From positions 2,218,975 through 2,282,974 of the forward strand of contig BQUP01000003.1 of the NCBI GenBank assembly GCA_022835595.1: 64,000 nucleotides of DNA. The letters run 5' to 3'. The notes under the pieces were generated by a model. That model was not told the DNA's origin. It made no database searches and saw only the letters and a list, made by a program, of their open reading frames with translations. Position numbers and translations under genes: made by a program. Below, piece after piece: positions 37,686 through 49,347 of this stretch (position 1 is the first letter of the stretch; the number at the start of each line of letters is the position of its first letter). Source of the stretch: Cystobasidium ongulense. Taxonomy: Eukaryota; Basidiomycota; Cystobasidiomycetes; Cystobasidiales; Cystobasidiaceae.

Positions 37686-39310
37686 GCAGCAAGCATCCTA
37701 GGTGCGTGCTTCAAAGTAGAGTGTGGCAGTGTGTCCAGCGTCAACAGCAGCGTGTCCCAGCCAAAGCGTGTCAACGCGACATCAGCGCAAAGGAAAGGAA
37801 GACTTGCTCCACAAGCAAGAAATGATTGCAGCACGAGCGTAGGACGTGTACTGTTGTAAGCTCTGGTGAGATGCTTCCGAAGGCATTCAAACAGAAGCGA
37901 GAAAGCGAAGAGCAAAGCAAGACATGCACTTGCCGAACCTCGAGCTCCGGGGGGCAGAGAGGTCACGTGCCTTGTCTCCCCAGTGGCGTTCAATACGAGC
38001 ACATTACATGTGTGCACGTTCCCTACAATGCGGTTGTTTGATAGCGTTGGGATATGTCGAGTCCGTGTGTACGTCCCCGAGCTCTGAAGAGCTGCGTCCT
38101 CCATCAAGTGAGGCGCAAGAGTCTGAGCTGTTGCTACTGCCTATGCCGTCCATAGCCGACGTGAATGTAGTTGGTCTAGTTGGTCAAGTTTCAGAGCAGT
38201 AAAGGATATACAGTGGGTAAAGGACTGCAAAAAGGAGTGGTACTCTATCTGACCGTCAGAATGGGTATGTTCAGGTCAAACATCGCCCCAAAAGCGGAAC
38301 CTTCTTAGCGATGGCGCACCCGTTGAGATGCAGATTCAGGTTCACCGTAAGTGCAGGCTCAGGCGTTCTCCTGACTGTTCAGATGCTTCTGTATGTATAG
38401 AGCGTCCATTTGATCTGTGTAATATGCTGTCAGTGTTTATGAGTTGTAGTCCTGCATCGGCAGCGCTCATTGGTCGAAGCATTGAAAAGTCTTCTTGACA
38501 ATGAGGCATCAGAGTGAGTAACCAAATTGAAGAAAATTCATAGAGCGAGTAGCATTAGAGCATAAGTGTTGCGATGCATACGACTGCATTGATTCTAGCA
38601 TTATTATCTAAATATTATTGAAATAAATAAACTGCAACTCGTATCCGGAAGGAACTGTTGCGCCTCCAAAAATCTGAGCCTTCCTCGGGCCCGCCAGGCC
38701 GCAAGGCAAGTTCGAATTCAAGGTCTGGAAAGAGGTCGCGCACCTCGGACACCTCGCACCCTACTACTGCACTACCAAGGCATTCAAGACCTAAGGTGCA
38801 TCGTCCATTCACTCGCGAGCGTGCACTCTTGACACACGGACGAGTCTCTTTGGAAAGCTGCGAGGGGAATTGGGGGCGTGGTGATGGTGGATGAATGTGG
38901 ATAGATTGGCTGGCCGGGCAGGTGGTGGATGGAGATGCAAGGAAACCAAAGCTCAGAAGACATCGAGAAGGTATCCAACATACCTGAGGCGATCCTCTGG
39001 ACTCGTTAGCTAGTGTCCGTTGCGCCGTGCAAGTCAAGTCGCTCGCACTCGATCTCGCTCAAATGCAATACAAGAAGCCGCAAGGAGCAGAGCCTCCAGC
39101 AGAAAGATGCCAACAGCGCCTTCTGAGCATTACACAAACGGTGCATTCGAGATAGTTAGGGATAGGAGTCAGCCAGTCAGCCAGCCACGCCCAACAATTG
39201 AAAGCAGCGTAGAGAGACTCTTCCTAGTCAAGGGTGCACAGCTACATTCGACCAAGCAGGCAATGCTGACTATTGAATCTATCCATGTTCTTGCAACAGT
39301 GTAAGCAACC
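37686..39310. promoter_or_regulatory. Long divergent spacer, RasGAP / RPS5
   Basis: This 1.6-kb stretch is the longest spacer in the window. It must hold the promoters of the RasGAP gene (-) and the ribosomal protein gene (+). An AT-rich core lies at about 38597-38632. Frames such as 37682-38107 (-), 38615-39037 (-) and 38658-38894 (+) have no recognisable relatives or clear starts. A non-coding RNA cannot be excluded by eye. Confidence 0.4.
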
Positions 39311-40073
<763 letters not shown>

Positions 40074-41004
40074 AGCGTTGAACAGAACATCGCTGGGAGA
40101 ACCTTTTTATACTATTGTGTCTACCAGTTGTTTTTTTCTTTCCCTCTTCTCTATCTATCGTTTTTGCAGTCATTCACCCACAAAATCGCTTAGCAGATGC
40201 TTGCGCGTCTAATTGAAGCTATAAATGGAATTAGAGGAAGACCAATTGACTTGTGGACCTTATATCGGAGACGAAGCTTGGTGTTTCAGTACTCACTTGG
40301 CTTTCGTCAATGACAAACATTTCCTCCTTGGAGGTACTTACGATCCTGCTTTACTGCTAGACTGAAGTTGCAAGAGCGTCCGTTCGAAAACGTACTCCTG
40401 CTTTCGTCGCGTCCACTCTGACTTGATCAAATACTGCAGATGGCAGGCTACTAATTGCAAACTACAGGTTTCGGTACATTTATATAGAAACTTGCTAGGC
40501 AAAAGACTTCCCCAGTCCGGACCAAGCATTGCAACTCCACTGGACATTCGCAGCATGTGAACACGCTGCCATACCATCACCACTTCTCGTTTGCGTGCAA
40601 ACCTTGGCAAGGGCGTAATTGTGGCACAGAGGGAGGTGTAGGGAGCATAGTAGCAGGTATGATGCCGCAATGGGCATAGAGAGCAGGGAGCACTGCACGA
40701 TTAACTGCAAGATCTCGTGTAGGTGATGGAAATGGTGAGACACAGTACGCTGTGAGTACATTCTAGACGATACAAAACAACTGCAGAAGACGATACTATA
40801 GAACAATGCAGCAAAAGAATGGAGCGAGAAAGTCGAGAAAATAAACAAACATAATGGTAAACTGACAAACGAAGAGAGGTCTGAAAGCCGGATGGAAGGA
40901 GCCCGAGAATCTAACGGTGTTGATTAATCCAATCCGTCAAAATTGGGGAAGCTCAGTGGGGATGGTAAAAACTCGCTAGGATCTATGCTATCCGATCCTG
41001 GCGA
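40074..41004. other. Convergent spacer downstream of RPS5
   Basis: These 931 bases carry the two 3' ends. T-rich stretches follow the RPS5 stop (about 40128-40165). Two minus-strand frames at 40338-40848 look spurious. Just beyond the stop of the membrane-protein gene, in its frame, the sequence stays open as about 26 more codons (see findings). Confidence 0.4.
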
Positions 41005-42644
41005 CTAGCTTCTGGCGAGGAGTGGTCTCTTTTGCTGTACCACTCTCGTTTCAGCTGATTCGAAGAGCAAAGACATCAACTGCAAGAGACTGTCCGTGTT
41101 CAATATTTTCAAAAGAAAACGGAAAATAAGAAAGAATCTCTGATCAGTAAGATGGAAGTGGAGCAGGCGAGACAGTGAAGATGGGCGAGAACAGAAGGGT
41201 CCAGACTTACGAAGGTCCGACTACGATAACTGAAACTCCAACCAGTTGTACGATAATACCGGTAATCACGCGATCTTCGAATCTATTGACTGTTTTCTTC
41301 CCATCTTTGACGAACCAGATAGCAGTCCCGCTTGCACCAGCAGCACAAGCAGCAGCGACCCAAATTACAATTCGCATGAGAGCGTGTGTCTTGAGCTTAG
41401 CGAGAGTAATGGGACCACCTTCAGTCATGTTTTTGGCATCTTTTGCATCACCTTGCATTGCTAAATTGAGGTCATTCCCGCCAACTGTTCTGAAAGTAAG
41501 GCCCTCAGTTAATTGTCCTTCCAGGGTGTTTTTGAGTGCGGGTGCTGCGGCTTCCTCCCTTGCTTTCTTAGCTTCGGACTTCTCCTTTGGATCAATAGGT
41601 AAATCTGCCGACTTCGTAATATAAGTTCTATTCGGATCTATCATAGGCCATCTCTCTCGTCTTTCCGGACGGGAATAGATGAGATCGATGAGGAAAACGA
41701 GGACAGTTGAAATTGCGCCTGTAATTGAGAAAGACAGGGACACGAGCGAAGGGGGGAAGAAGTGGGTAGGGAAGAGAAGGGCAGATAAGGAGTCGAAAAG
41801 AGACACAGGACACATGGCACACGTGTCGTCAGCTCATATACGTTTTTTTCAAATTAGCAAGTCACACGACCTGTACTTACCTCCGATAGCTCCACTTTAT
41901 ACATGAGAGCAATGTGACGCAGGTTTAGTAATTCGGTAGCACGCAGCAGCCCTTACCACGACTCTGTAACTCACATGAAAGCAACTGCAGAGGGGTCGCG
42001 ATGAGTGTTGAAGGAATACCCCTTATAACGAACCCTACGTTTTTATCGATTTGTTTCAGTGATTATCAAAATAGAAAGGAAGGAACGTAATCAGCAATCA
42101 CTCTTCTTTGAAAGTACGGCCTGATTGAACGAAGTTCGGAAGACTCACGCCGCCAAAACGAAATAGCCTACTAGCTCATTGATAAGAGCTATATCGATGC
42201 ATAGAGCGATTCGCAGTAATGCTGTAGGCATCGATCGAAAAAGAAAGGAGAGAAAGCGAGAAAGTTCACAAAGTACTTTCAGCGCAGGTCTAGATGGTCC
42301 CACATTAAGCCTCAGATGGAATGGGAAACGCACCCCAGCCAATATAGGTAGCAAAAGGTAAATTAGGTCTCAAATGCTGGTGTTTGTCTCGCGGCTCCCA
42401 CGTTAGATCCTTTTCCGTTGCACCTAGTCTATCGTAATGCCAAGTCGGTTCTGCTATTGTCTTGAGGACGGATAGTCCATAGCTCCAAGCTATTCGTACC
42501 CATGGCGGAGGAGAAGATGGGGAAAGCACAGGCAGTATCAGGACCGGTACTAGCGAGAGCTTTCTTGGGTTGCCCGTATTTCCAGCAGGCTGGATGAACT
42601 TGGGATAGAGCTTGAAACTTACAAAAAGGTCCATACCCAGACAT
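41005..42644 (-). CDS. Four-helix membrane protein, tandem copy 1, unknown
   Basis: ATG at 42642-42644 (MSGYGPF). Exons join as MSGYGPF-SWSYGLSVLKTIAEP...PFATYIGW, ALLRIALCIDIALINELVGY, VRYKGYSFNTHRDPSAVAF, a 14-nt exon at 41881-41894 (IGAIGG), AISTVLVFLIDLIYSRPERR and a last exon to TAG at 41005-41007. Four hydrophobic segments are seen: ALCIDIALINELVGYFVLAA, VAFIGAIGGAISTVLVFLID, IVIWVAAACAAGASGTAIWF and GIIVQLVGVSVIVVGP. A charged loop between helices 2 and 3 holds a copy-specific insert (PKEKSEAKKAREEAAAP). The C-terminus is short (FESAETRVVQQKRPLLARS). I do not recognise a family. It is paired with a close copy about 1.2 kb to the right. Confidence 0.82.
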
Positions 42645-43550
42645 GTCTCCGTAAAGGATCGCGGTATTGCACTCTGTTGGGAGATTATGCGGTACTGTAT
42701 GCGGCGAATTGCAGGCAGGAAAGGTTAGGTTGGCAAGAGGGGGGGAGGATTGGGCTTAAGACAAAGAGCAAGAGCAGGTGGAGTAGTGTCTTCAGTATGT
42801 TGGAGATGCGCTGTAGCTGGGAGAGTTGTCGAACGTATAACGGAACAGCAGTCATGGCTATGTAGTCTAGCTAGACCGTACGACGGTATGTCTAGCGCAC
42901 CGGGTGGGCAGTGGCACTCGTCACCCCGGGGGAGCGCATCACGTAACAGCTAGTGTGAGTAAGTCAGTCGTCAGAGGCTAGGTTGCGCTACCTAGGGAGT
43001 ATACGACGGCCAATGAACGCAATCGTTACGATATACAAGCATCAGGCTGGGGAGAGGGGTAATTGGCATCGGATTTCAGCTCTTAGAGGTTCCGGGGAGA
43101 GTTGCGGAGGTTGTAAATTCATTCGTACTCTGTCATGACTTGAATTTTGAAGTTGATGGGCTTTCCTCGTGCTCGAGGCCAGCTGCGGCGCATTCAGTTT
43201 CTCTCTGGCCTTGCCCCAGTCTTCCTTGACAGGACAGAGACCGGCACACCAGCGGTGTATTGCGCAGTGACTACGTGTGCAGTGCAGTAGCGGTACAATG
43301 TAGTGCGGTACTGTAGTATTCGTAGCAGTCGTAACACTTGGGAGATCGTGATAGTCGTCTTTGCTGCGGCATGCGAATGCACTGCTGCGAAGTGGTAGAT
43401 GGCGAAGTGTGTAGAGCTGCTGCCGTGACTCAAGAATGGTGTGGCTAGGTAGGTGTACTACCAGTGCTCTCCTCTGCATGCGTGGCTGCTTGCCCTTCTT
43501 CTTCTCCACTTGCGCTCACTCCTCCATCCATCATCAAAACTGGTAAGATC
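42645..43550. promoter_or_regulatory. Duplicated upstream region of membrane protein copy 1
   Basis: This holds the promoter side of copy 1 and matches 45508-46404 in landmarks and order. A minus-strand frame (43042-43509) has a partial counterpart in the other copy, but it lacks a good ATG and its similarity follows from the DNA duplication. Confidence 0.5.
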
Positions 43551-43685
43551 ATGGCTTCCATGGCGGCACCTGGCGCAGGCCGCATACCCCATTCACAGTT
43601 GTAAATCCTGTGGCTCCAGCATTGCGATACTGCCATTATCCCCGTTCTTCTGCTGCAAAGCCAACGCGTGCTCATCAAAAGTGAA
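43551..43685 (+). pseudogene. Broken copy of the 5' end of the PB1-domain gene
   Basis: The stretch from an ATG at 43551 resembles the first exon of the intact gene at 46405: GCACCTGGCGCAGGCC here against GCACCGGGCGTAGACC there. Further on, CTGCAAAGCCAACGCG (43653-43668) followed by TGCTCATCAAAAG matches the start of the intact gene's second exon (46543 onward). The frame ends after about 17 codons (MASMAAPGAGRIPHSQL) and the rest of the gene is missing. It marks the right edge of the duplicated unit. No function is expected unless a start site is still used. Confidence 0.55.
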
Positions 43686-43888
43686 GACGAACTGTGAAGA
43701 AACGCACTCACACTGCACTATGAAGCTGCAATAGAAATAGAAACAGCACAACGATACAGTCTAACTACATACATAGGCGATACATGGGCAGAAGCTGGTA
43801 CTACGAAACAATATAGGAAGATGAACAGTTCAACCAGAAAAGAGAGCGGGGCAAGAGTCGAGGAAGATGAATGAAAGTGAACATATGA

Positions 43889-45507
43889 TTAGTCGTTACC
43901 ATCATTAAAAAGCTGTCCACCACCCAAATCCACATTTGAATAGTTGTCACTCTGGACACTCTCATTATCCTCATTATCAGCCGCCTTTGTCTTTTTGGCG
44001 GCAGGCGGTCTCCTTTGCTGTACCACCTTCGTTTCAGCTGTTTCGAAGAGTAGAGACATCAACTGTAAGATACTGTGCGTATTGAATTTTTCGTTTATAA
44101 AGGGAAAACAAGAGAGAATCTTAAATCAGAAAAAGATGATGTTTGAAAGGGCTTCAACTCACGTGGGTCCGACGACGACGACTGAAGCCCCCACCAGCTG
44201 CACGATTATACCGGTAACAACTCGGTCTTCCATTCTATTGACGGTCTTTGCACCATCTTTAGCGAACCAGATTGCAGTACCGCTGGCACCAGCAACACAA
44301 GCAGCAGCGACCCAAATCACGATTCGCATGAGAGCATGTGTCCTAAGCTTAGCAAGAGTAATCGGACCACCTTCAGTCATATTTTTGGCATCTTTTGGAT
44401 CACCTTGCATGGCTAATGTACCCGTGAGACCGTTCCTGCTTTTGTTGGGAAGGCCATCCGCCAAATGGACTGCTATGTCGTACAAATGGGCCTGTGTTCC
44501 ATTTTTGTTCCTTCTACTTGCGTCACTTGTGGTTGCTGCGGTGATTGTGCTATTAGGATCTATCATAGGCCACCGCTCTCGTCTTTCCGGACGAGAATTG
44601 ATGAGATCGATAAGGAACACGAGGACAGTTGAAACTGCGCCTGGATCAAGAACACACATGTTGTTAGTTCGTGTTCGTTCGTTCTGACGAGGTATAATTT
44701 GAGAATGCCATACTTACCTCCGATGGCCCCACTGTGGGTGTGAAAGCAACGGGAAGCAGAATTTAGTGTTTCGTTATGCAGGCAGCAGTGATTTGGGCTC
44801 AAGACTTCAGTGCGAGCCTGCAGCTCACATGAAAGCAACTGCAGCGGGGTCGTTATGAGTACTGAAGGAATACCCCTCATAGCGAACCCTACGTTTTCAT
44901 CAATTTGTTTCGGTGGACAGCAAGATGGAACGGAAGGAAGGTAATCAGTAACCACTTTTCTTTAGGAGTACTGCCTGTTTGAACAAAGTTCGGAAGACTC
45001 ACGCCGCCAAAACAAAATAGCCTACTAGCTCATTGATAAGAGCTATATCGATGCATAGAGCGATTCGCAATAATGCTGTAGATATAGATTGAGTATAAAT
45101 GGACGAAGCGAGAACGTTCACACGTAAGTTTAACGCTAGCTTCTGCCACTTAGTATGAGTACTGCATGAGCGACTTACCCCAGCCAATATAAGTAGCAAA
45201 AGGTAAATTAGGTCTCAAATGCTGGTGCCGATCTCGCGCCTCCCATGTTAGATGCTTTTCCGTTGCACCTAGTCTATCGTAATGCCAAGTCGGTTCCGCT
45301 ATTGTCTTGAGGACGGATAGTCCATAGCTCCAAGCTATTTGTACCAATGGCGGAGTGATGATTGATGATCCCGGGAAAAAGCAAAGTGATATTATGATTA
45401 TTATCAGCACCCGGTGGCTTTATTGCTTTGCGCATGTTTCCAGCAAGCTGGTTGAGCTTGGAATGGAAATGAGGTTCAAACTTACAGAAAGGTCCATAGC
45501 CAGACAT
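43889..45507 (-). CDS. Four-helix membrane protein, tandem copy 2, unknown
   Basis: ATG at 45505-45507 (MSGYGPF). It has the same exon plan as copy 1, including a 14-nt exon at 44718-44731 (IGAIGG). The most conserved parts are ATYIGW, ALLRIALCIDIALINELVGY, YSFSTHNDPAAVAF, TVLVFLIDLINSRPERRERW and MTEGGPITLAKLRTHALMRI. The loop between helices 2 and 3 differs from copy 1 (NSTITAATTSDASRRNKNGT). The tail is longer and acidic: after FETAETKVVQQRRPPAAKKT it runs on as KAADNEDNESVQSDNYSNVD and ends in TAA at 43889-43891. Four membrane helices are predicted with a cytosolic tail likely. The family is unknown to me. Confidence 0.82.
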
Positions 45508-46404
45508 GGCTAGCTATGTATAGAACTTGCGACACTGCTTTACACGGAACTCGCCGGAGTATTCTACTTTTCGTGATGCGATACTCTGTGTCAGGGGAAT
45601 CGAAAGCAGAACAGGTAGCAGAGGGGATGATGAATTGGCCCAAGACACAGAGCGAGAGCAGGTAGGTGGTATTCTACCTTAGCCGCCAGACACGATGCGG
45701 TAGCTGTAGGGGATGTCGGACGTATAACAGGTGAGCAAGCGGCTATGGACCCTTGCCCGACTGTACGACGGTATCTTTGACATGTGAGACATCGAAGGCA
45801 GTAGAGCTCATCGCCCATGGGGGCGTTAGTCTCTTCTTCGGATGATAGGTAGAGTGAGTAAGACCGGAGAACGGGTCGTGCCGCTAGGGAACATATGGAG
45901 GCCTAGTGAACGCCATCGTTACGATGCACACGTGTTAGGGTGGAGAGAGAGGGTAATTAGTTTGTCCAGGGAAAGTCGCAGTGGTGGGTCGTGTCATCGG
46001 TATTCTTGTTCTACCTTGATCTGACTTTGACCTGTTGAGCGTTTCGTGGTCAAGCTGCGGCGCATTGCAAGGTGCTATCCAGTGCCGGGACAGGACAGAG
46101 ACCAGCACAGCAGCAGCAGAAACAGCAGCATGCACGCAGTAGCTTCATGTACAATACAGCAATAGTGGAGCAGTGCTGTACTGTAGTCTAGTAGTGTTGG
46201 TCGTAATGTGGACGAGATGTCTTCATTGCTGCGGGTTGCTGCGACCTGCTGCAAATTACTGCGGCGAAGCGGCGGATGGCGAAGTGCCCAGAGCTGCTGC
46301 GATGACTTATGGTCTGCTGCATGATGCATGATGCACTGCAAGAACTCTCCTGCACGCGTGGCTGCTCTGCCTCTCTCTTCCCATCCAACACTACACCTTT
46401 GACC
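45508..46404. promoter_or_regulatory. Divergent promoter, membrane protein copy 2 / PB1 gene
   Basis: These 897 bases hold both promoters and repeat the landmarks listed for unit A. A (CAG)-rich patch lies at 46103-46128 and several CTGCTGCG repeats at about 46230-46330. No coding region is supported. Confidence 0.45.
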
Positions 46405-48461
46405 ATGTCCTCCAATATCGCCAGCACTGCACCGGGCGTAGACCTCAAGCTCACCTACGAGACTGTAAGTTGCGACTCCGCCTTTATTTCGACACGCACG
46501 TCACTTAGCCCACCGGCTGACATGCTCACCGTGTCTTGTTACTGCAGACCCAACGCCGCTTCTCGTGCTCGTCCAAGCGCCCGTCGTGGCAAAGCCTGGC
46601 TGCCCAGGTCAAGCGCAAGTTCAACCTGCCTGAAGACTTCAACCTCGGCTTGAGCTTTGTGGATGCTCAGGGTGAATCTGCACTCCTGTAAGTTCCCGCG
46701 TCTCGCTCGCCTTTCCCTTTCTTGCTTGTCCTGGAATTCGTTATTTGCCACCCATACTGACGGACTTGTATGCATCTCATCAGGTCTACCGACAGCCAAC
46801 TCGAGCGCATCTGGCCTGCCATATCCGAAGCTGGTGATCTGTATCTGGACTCCCTTGCGCCCCTGGAGTTCACAATCCTCCGACTGCCACCCTCTCAGCG
46901 TAAACCTGCGGCCAACTCGCGCAGCACCGCTTCATCCACGACCATCCTCGACGAGTCGGACATTGAAAGTGACGACAATGGAATAGTAGCCATTGGCTCT
47001 GATGACGACGAACATGGTATTCAAGTAGAAGCGGATGCTCACGCTAATGACGAAGAAGGAGGCGACAAGAAAAAGAAGAAGAAACGTACTACTCTCCAGG
47101 AAGACATACGTTCTTTCGTTCACATCGTCCAAGATGCCATCCAGGACAATGACTCAATCAAGAAAGCATTCGATAAGCTACTCTCTCATGTTCACAACAA
47201 ACCTGAACACGATGGTCACAAAGATTCAGATGCTGAAGACGCCAATGCCAACCTTGCTGAACACATCAGGGAAGAAACTGGCAATATGGACGCCATGACT
47301 GCAGGTATAGTTTCTGCTCTTCTAGCTCCAGCTCTCATGGGCCCGCCGCCTCCTCCACCCGGTCCTCCACATCACTTCCCACCTCATTTTGGAGGACCAC
47401 CTCACTACCCTCACCACCACCATCGCGGACATGGCGGTCCTCATGGAGGTAGACACTACTTTGGACCTCCACACCATCATGGACCACCACCACCACCACC
47501 TCATGGCGCACCTCCTCCTCCTCCTCCTCATTGCGGACCTCCTCCTCCGCCTCCTCATTGCGGACCAGGTGGAAAGGGAAGACACCAAATGCCACCCTTT
47601 TTCAAAGGACCACATCACCATTTCGACAATACTGATCATCCATCAGATGAAGAGTTCGAAGATTTTCACTCTCATCATGGAGGTCCCCATAGACATGGAT
47701 ATGGCGAAGGGCGACAACCTCTCTTTCCTGGTTCATTCAGACACGGCAAGAATAGAGGATGTCCCTACGATATGCCACCTCCACCTCCTTTTCCTCACCA
47801 TCCATTTCACGGTATGATGCCTGGCTTTGGTCCATTTGGAGGCGGTAGACATGTTCCTTCATTCGGACCTCGAGGACCTCCACCATTCCCTCATATGCCC
47901 GAAATCAGCCCTGGGTTGTTCGGCAAGTACGGACCCGGCCTTGGACCACACAGACATGGTCATCATGGACGAGACGCACACTTTTTCCGAGGAGACGGAG
48001 GAAATGGTCTAGATGGCCTTAGTGGCGGCTTCGAAGCTATGAGAATGAACAACAACAGTCCTCCTGCCTTTGGAGAAGAGGACGATTCGACAGTTTCTTC
48101 TGATGAGAGTGAGATTGAAATTGTTGAGGAGAAACGGTTTGCGGAATTTGATGGTCCTCTAGGCAGGCTTGGACATAGAAGTCATAGACATGGACACCTG
48201 GATGGACCGCACCCTCCCCCACTTCTACTTCACCACAAGCATAATCACGTGAGGCACGAAGATGGATCTCGTCGTGGACCAGCTGAACGCGGAGGCCCTC
48301 ATCATAAGCGGGAGCAGCCAGGTCAGAGAGGCCCTCGACCTCATCGAGGTGATTACGACGATCTAGGCCCTACCCAACCTCGTGACAGTGGGGAGAGACG
48401 CAGTAGAAACAAGGGCGATACTCATCATCGCCACGGACATCATCATGGAAGATGGGCTTAA
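46405..48461 (+). CDS. PB1-domain protein with long His/Pro/Gly-rich tail
   Basis: Exons: 46405-46464, 46548-46687 and 46794-48461. The first ~90 residues form a PB1-like fold: VDLKLTYET-TQRRFSC (conserved Lys and RRF), SLAAQVKRKFNLPEDFNLGL, FVDAQGESALLSTDSQLERI and LAPLEFTIL. PB1 domains pair with other PB1 domains. An acidic stretch with KKKKKKR follows, then a helical part (SFVHIVQDAIQDNDSIKKAF), and from about 47330 a 370-residue tail built of His, Pro and Gly with runs such as PPHYPHHHHRGHGG and PPPPPPHCGPPPPPPHCGP. It ends RHGHHHGRWA. The tail could bind metal ions or drive condensation; neither is shown. The gene's start is duplicated, in broken form, at 43551. Confidence 0.85.
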
Positions 48462-49347
48462 GTTGCCCTCAATACGCCCTACAATCGTGTTAACTACAAG
48501 CTCTACGACTTTCAACTACTACCAAAGACTCGATAGAAAAAGGATCACCTCACTTCTGGTACAGTAAGAGCCATCATATTGCAAAATCCATTTCCACTCC
48601 TACTTGTTACGTTATCGGAAGCAAACATCGTCTATCGAGCGAGAGCCCATCCTTCGAAGTTTTGCAACATAAGCTAAACTTTCGTTTCCTGGATTATGTT
48701 CAGTCTCTACGCTCCAGTCATATGAATACGGAAAGACCCTTCTTCCTTCTTTTTATCTACTTGGAATCAATCTACCAATGCAGTTTTTCTTGTTTTATAC
48801 ATTCCAGCGCTGCATTCTGGTCTCGATAGATTTCAAGGTATCGGCAGTGTTCTGAGCAATGAACAAATGAAAAACATCACTTAAACTTGGAGTAAGACGT
48901 CAATGCCGATATTTTACAAAACCCATGCAAGTCATTGGCCGTTCCGAGACATTCTTCTACTCTAAATTTTCATCTGCCTTTGTTTGTCTTCACTTTAGCT
49001 TTGTGTCTTTTTTTGTGCGCTTTCCTTTTCTCGTCGCTCTATTACTGTGCCTGTTCTCTAGCAAAACACAAAAAATGAGGAAATACATACACGTTCCTCG
49101 CAAAACAAAAATTGTACTGTCGCTTGCTACGGTGGGGTAGTCAGCTCCTCTCTAAGGCCGCGCTTTCCAACTACCGACAGCAGACCCCTTGGGCTCAGTA
49201 AACGCCATAGCTGAGACTCTCCTGTGGCACATCTCTCAGAACGACGATTGTTGCGAAGCAAAAGGCCCGGTCATTGGCAGCTGATACAACATACAAGAAG
49301 TATGTCGCCTAACGTAACACAAAAGTAGATTACTTGATAGTGTATGA
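48462..49347. other. Convergent 3' spacer
   Basis: These 886 bases between two stops are AT-rich and T-rich in parts (48940-49080). The frame at 48925-49140 is hydrophobic by chance, from T-rich sequence. No gene is supported. Confidence 0.4.

Larger units (their letters stand above)
41005..43685. repeat. Segmental duplication, unit A (~2.7 kb)
   Basis: This unit repeats the order found at 43889-46600: membrane-protein gene, its upstream region, then the beginning of the PB1 gene. Shared non-coding landmarks are TGTACGACGGTAT-like sequence (42874-42890 and 45759-45774), CTGCGGCGCATT (43186 and 46054), GACAGGACAGAGACC (43230 and 46088) and GCGTGGCTGCT just before the PB1 start (43480 and 46356). 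Identity is patchy, so the event is not recent. Confidence 0.75.
43889..46600. repeat. Segmental duplication, unit B (~2.7 kb)
   Basis: This is the partner of 41005-43685. Here the unit runs into an intact PB1-domain gene, which suggests that unit B is the parental arrangement and unit A the inserted copy. Both units are direct repeats about 2.9 kb apart. Confidence 0.72.

Noticed and set aside
37682-38107. 141-codon minus-strand frame upstream of the RasGAP gene
   Set aside because: It overlaps the likely RasGAP start, has no motif and a mixed composition typical of promoter DNA.
38615-39037. 140-codon minus-strand frame before RPS5
   Set aside because: It begins at TTG, is rich in Arg/Ser/Pro from GC-rich promoter sequence and has no family resemblance.
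40338-40848. Two overlapping minus-strand frames downstream of RPS5
   Set aside because: They lack conserved features and lie in a convergent 3' spacer.
43042-43509. 155-codon minus-strand frame with a partial match at 46075-46341
   Set aside because: The similarity is explained by the DNA duplication; it starts at GTG and the two frames do not keep length or stops.
47322-47639. Long minus-strand frames opposite the PB1 protein's tail
   Set aside because: They arise because CAC/CCT/GGA repeats read openly on both strands.
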